From contig JH153336.1 in the NCBI GenBank assembly GCA_000226015.1, positions 2,508-36,702 on the forward strand: 34,195 nucleotides of DNA. The letters run 5' to 3'. A program made the position numbers and the translations under genes. Below the pieces are notes generated by a model that saw only the letters and a list, made by a program, of their open reading frames with translations, had not been told where the DNA came from and ran no database searches. Within the stretch, counting starts at the first letter, position 1. Every line of letters begins with the position of its first letter. The DNA comes from Mnemiopsis leidyi (taxonomy: Eukaryota > Ctenophora > Tentaculata > Lobata > Bolinopsidae). Below, one piece after another: positions 32,477-34,195 of this stretch.

Positions 32477-33299
32477 ATGTGATTTTGGAATCATTCAATT
32501 TGTTCATTTTAATCATTGATTGGAGAACCGATTATGAAACATCATACAACTTTGAGCATTAATGTCAAGAGGTTACATTATCTAAGAACTATGTACCATG
32601 GTACAATAAGGTTACATTAAATGGGACAATTTTACTGAGACAAAGCTAGCCCCTTTTCGATTGAATATGAAATGAAAATGCGGTAAAGAACAAATGCTGA
32701 TCAATACGACGGTATTGTATAACAGAATTATTTGTAACTTTTTGTAATGTATGAGAGGCAGTGCCAAGTTGAAAGCCTGTAATTTCCATATAGCGTATAG
32801 CACTGGTAACTAATTTGGAGGTTGAATATTATATTGAATTTGAAGGACATAATTACTGAACTGCTGCCGATAACATTTATTTTGGATTGCGACTTTTGCC
32901 TAAAGTTACTTCATAGCATTTGTAGGGATGATCCAATTTAAGTGTTCCAGACCACTGCCTACACAAAATTGTGTGAACTTAGATATCTCTTACTTTGCTT
33001 GATAGTATTTCTGAAATCGGAACTGACTCTTCCGTTCTGATCATGCTATATGCTGGCAGCTGCAGCGGGAATAGGACCGAGGAACTTTCCCATGATGCAT
33101 TACTTACAGGCATAATATTTAGGCATAATATTTCGACTTGCTAATGCAATTTTCGAGTTCCAGTAACCAGCCGGCTGAAGGGCTGTGAACAGCATGATAA
33201 AGATTCATAATATTAAACTTTGTGTTACCGTGCTGTCGTATTTCTCCTTTGTTTTGCTGTGAAGCGTGATATTTTTGGACAAAAACCCGTCAACCTATC
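32477..33299. other. Stretch between K+ channel stop and the last gene
   Basis: No gene recognised. ATTAAA near 32615 is a possible channel poly(A) signal. A 13-bp unit, AGGCATAATATTT, is tandemly doubled at 33108-33133. Nothing else stands out. Confidence 0.5.
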
Positions 33300-34195
33300 A
33301 TGAATTTGAACTCATCAGACCTTAACAGGAACAACAAAAACAGAGTTTTCAAAAGACTTATGGACAGGAAATATCCAGTGAACACGTTTACAACACTAGT
33401 AATGGAGGCAGGAACAGAAACAGAAATCTACAACGAAGTAGCCCTACATGAAGAAATCTACTGCACGGCGGAGGATGTGGGAGAGACGAGAAAAATCGCG
33501 CCCAATCTGCCTCCTTCACCAGAAAGTTCCAAACCCCTTCTGCCAGATCGACAAGTACCTAGAAGAAGCTCTACTTTAAGACCTGATCGTTCATCCACTG
33601 GCCGATCTCCTGCTCCCACTAGACGATCTTTTACTCGCGCTACACCACCTTCAACTAAGCAACCACTCATTGTACCACCTTCAACTAAACAGCCTCTCAT
33701 TGGACCACCTTCAACTAAACAGCCTCTCATTGTACCACCTTCAACTAAGCCACCTCTCACTGGACCACCTTCAACTAAGCCACCTCTCACTGGACCACCT
33801 TCAACTAAGCCACCTCTCACTGGACCACCTACCACAAAGCCACCTCTCACTGGACCACCCTCCTCCAATTCCACCTCGATCCATAAAGAAATCAGAATAT
33901 TTAAATTGGAAAAGCTCACAATCCCGAGGAAAATTTAAACGATCTAATTCAGAGGGAGAAAGTGTACCTAGCAGTTCCGATGCTAACACATGTCCGGCAC
34001 CAGGATACAGCAATAGAAGACAGAGTCCCCGACTGGAGACTTATACCAATCTTAGTGGAGTTGCAGAGGGAAGGGAGAAAGGGGGAGGAGGAGGAGAAGA
34101 GTGGACAAAACAGGCAGGAGAGAAGAAGAGAAGGAGAAAAAGGAGAGAGGAGAGGAGAAGGAAAATAAAGAGACGATCAGCGAGACAGGGGTTAA
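33300..34195 (+). CDS. Unrecognised tyrosine- and proline-motif protein with 10-residue repeats, partial
   Basis: The frame from ATG 33300 (in-frame stop at 33267) runs 212 codons to a stop ending at 33938. It holds YNEV and IYCTAED, a proline/arginine-rich stretch, then about seven 10-residue repeats of PPSTKPPLTG type (about 33645-33860, 30-bp DNA unit). Just after the repeats the +1 frame becomes the better coding frame and stays open to the window end. It reads PPPIPPRSIKKSEYLNW, then SNSEGES, PAPGYSNRR and ETYTNL, giving three YxN motifs of the kind bound by Grb2-type SH2 domains, before a Lys/Arg/Glu-rich tail. I infer a cytoplasmic phosphotyrosine adaptor-like protein whose frame is broken in or after the repeats (indel, assembly error or decay). 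No domain was recognised. Whether ATG 33300 is the true start, and the 3' end, are unknown. Confidence 0.5.
33645..33860 (+). repeat. Minisatellite with 30-bp unit
   Basis: About seven copies of a 30-bp unit of the form CCACCTTCAACTAAGCCACC followed by TCTCACTGGA. The first copies have AAGCAA or AAACAG in place of AAGCCA. The 10-residue period is preserved in frame within the tract. The reverse strand and the +1 frame are also open through it because the unit lacks stops there. Confidence 0.92.
34074..34172. repeat. Polypurine tract at window end
   Basis: Nearly pure A/G on the plus strand, rich in GGA and GAGAA, with few pyrimidines. In the open +1 frame it codes a Lys/Arg/Glu-rich segment. 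Such tracts can adopt triplex structures and are prone to assembly error. Confidence 0.7.

Noticed and set aside
33458-33919. 153-codon minus-strand frame with GGPVRGGLVE repeats.
   Set aside because: It is the reverse reading of the 30-bp minisatellite; the plus strand has the better non-repetitive flanks.
1-34195. tRNA, rRNA, CRISPR arrays and prokaryotic-type operons.
   Set aside because: No clover-leaf with a GGTTCGA-type box, no rRNA signature and no regularly spaced repeats with unique spacers were seen; the genes are spliced and eukaryotic.

Overview
The window is nuclear DNA of an invertebrate animal. The visible genes (SoxE, OPA1, a voltage-gated K+ channel, a Vasa/PL10 DEAD-box helicase) are metazoan. 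Three of the four are split by short GT-AG introns whose phases all agree. A TTAGGG-type telomeric tract lies at 21047-21095, and a decayed Penelope-like retroelement carries a GIY-YIG domain. I cannot name the phylum from sequence alone. A cnidarian or another early-branching or lophotrochozoan animal would fit, but this is inference.

Layout. 1-1777: no gene, one 20-bp perfect palindrome. About 1800-2965 (+): dead Penelope-like element. 3570-6442 (+): intronless Vasa-like helicase with a CCHC zinc knuckle, a frameshift at Walker A and a tandem second RecA2 (helicase C) domain. 7634-18022 (-): complete 7-exon, 440-residue SoxE gene with an 8.4-kb intron inside the HMG box. 18023-24366: intergenic, with a CpG-rich promoter region, an E-box/CArG cluster and a telomeric tract between inverted arms. 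24367-27432 (-): 8 exons coding the C-terminal 478 residues of OPA1, with no GTPase exons found upstream. 28779-32476 (+): 11-exon, 513-residue voltage-gated K+ channel with S1-S6 and TVGYGD but no recognisable T1 domain. 33300-34195 (+): repeat-rich, tyrosine-motif protein cut by the window edge.

The genes are unrelated in function (germline RNA helicase, transcription factor, mitochondrial fusion, excitability), so there is no operon-like logic. The most unusual objects are the helicase architecture (zinc knuckle - RecA1 - RecA2 - degenerate RecA2 - acidic Trp tail), the T1-less channel whose first intron has both splice-site regions tandemly duplicated, a perfect 22-bp intronic hairpin in the same gene, and the truncated-or-interleaved OPA1/K+ channel arrangement. 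Exon boundaries were placed by hand from splice consensus, reading frame and family homology recalled from knowledge. No database search was run.
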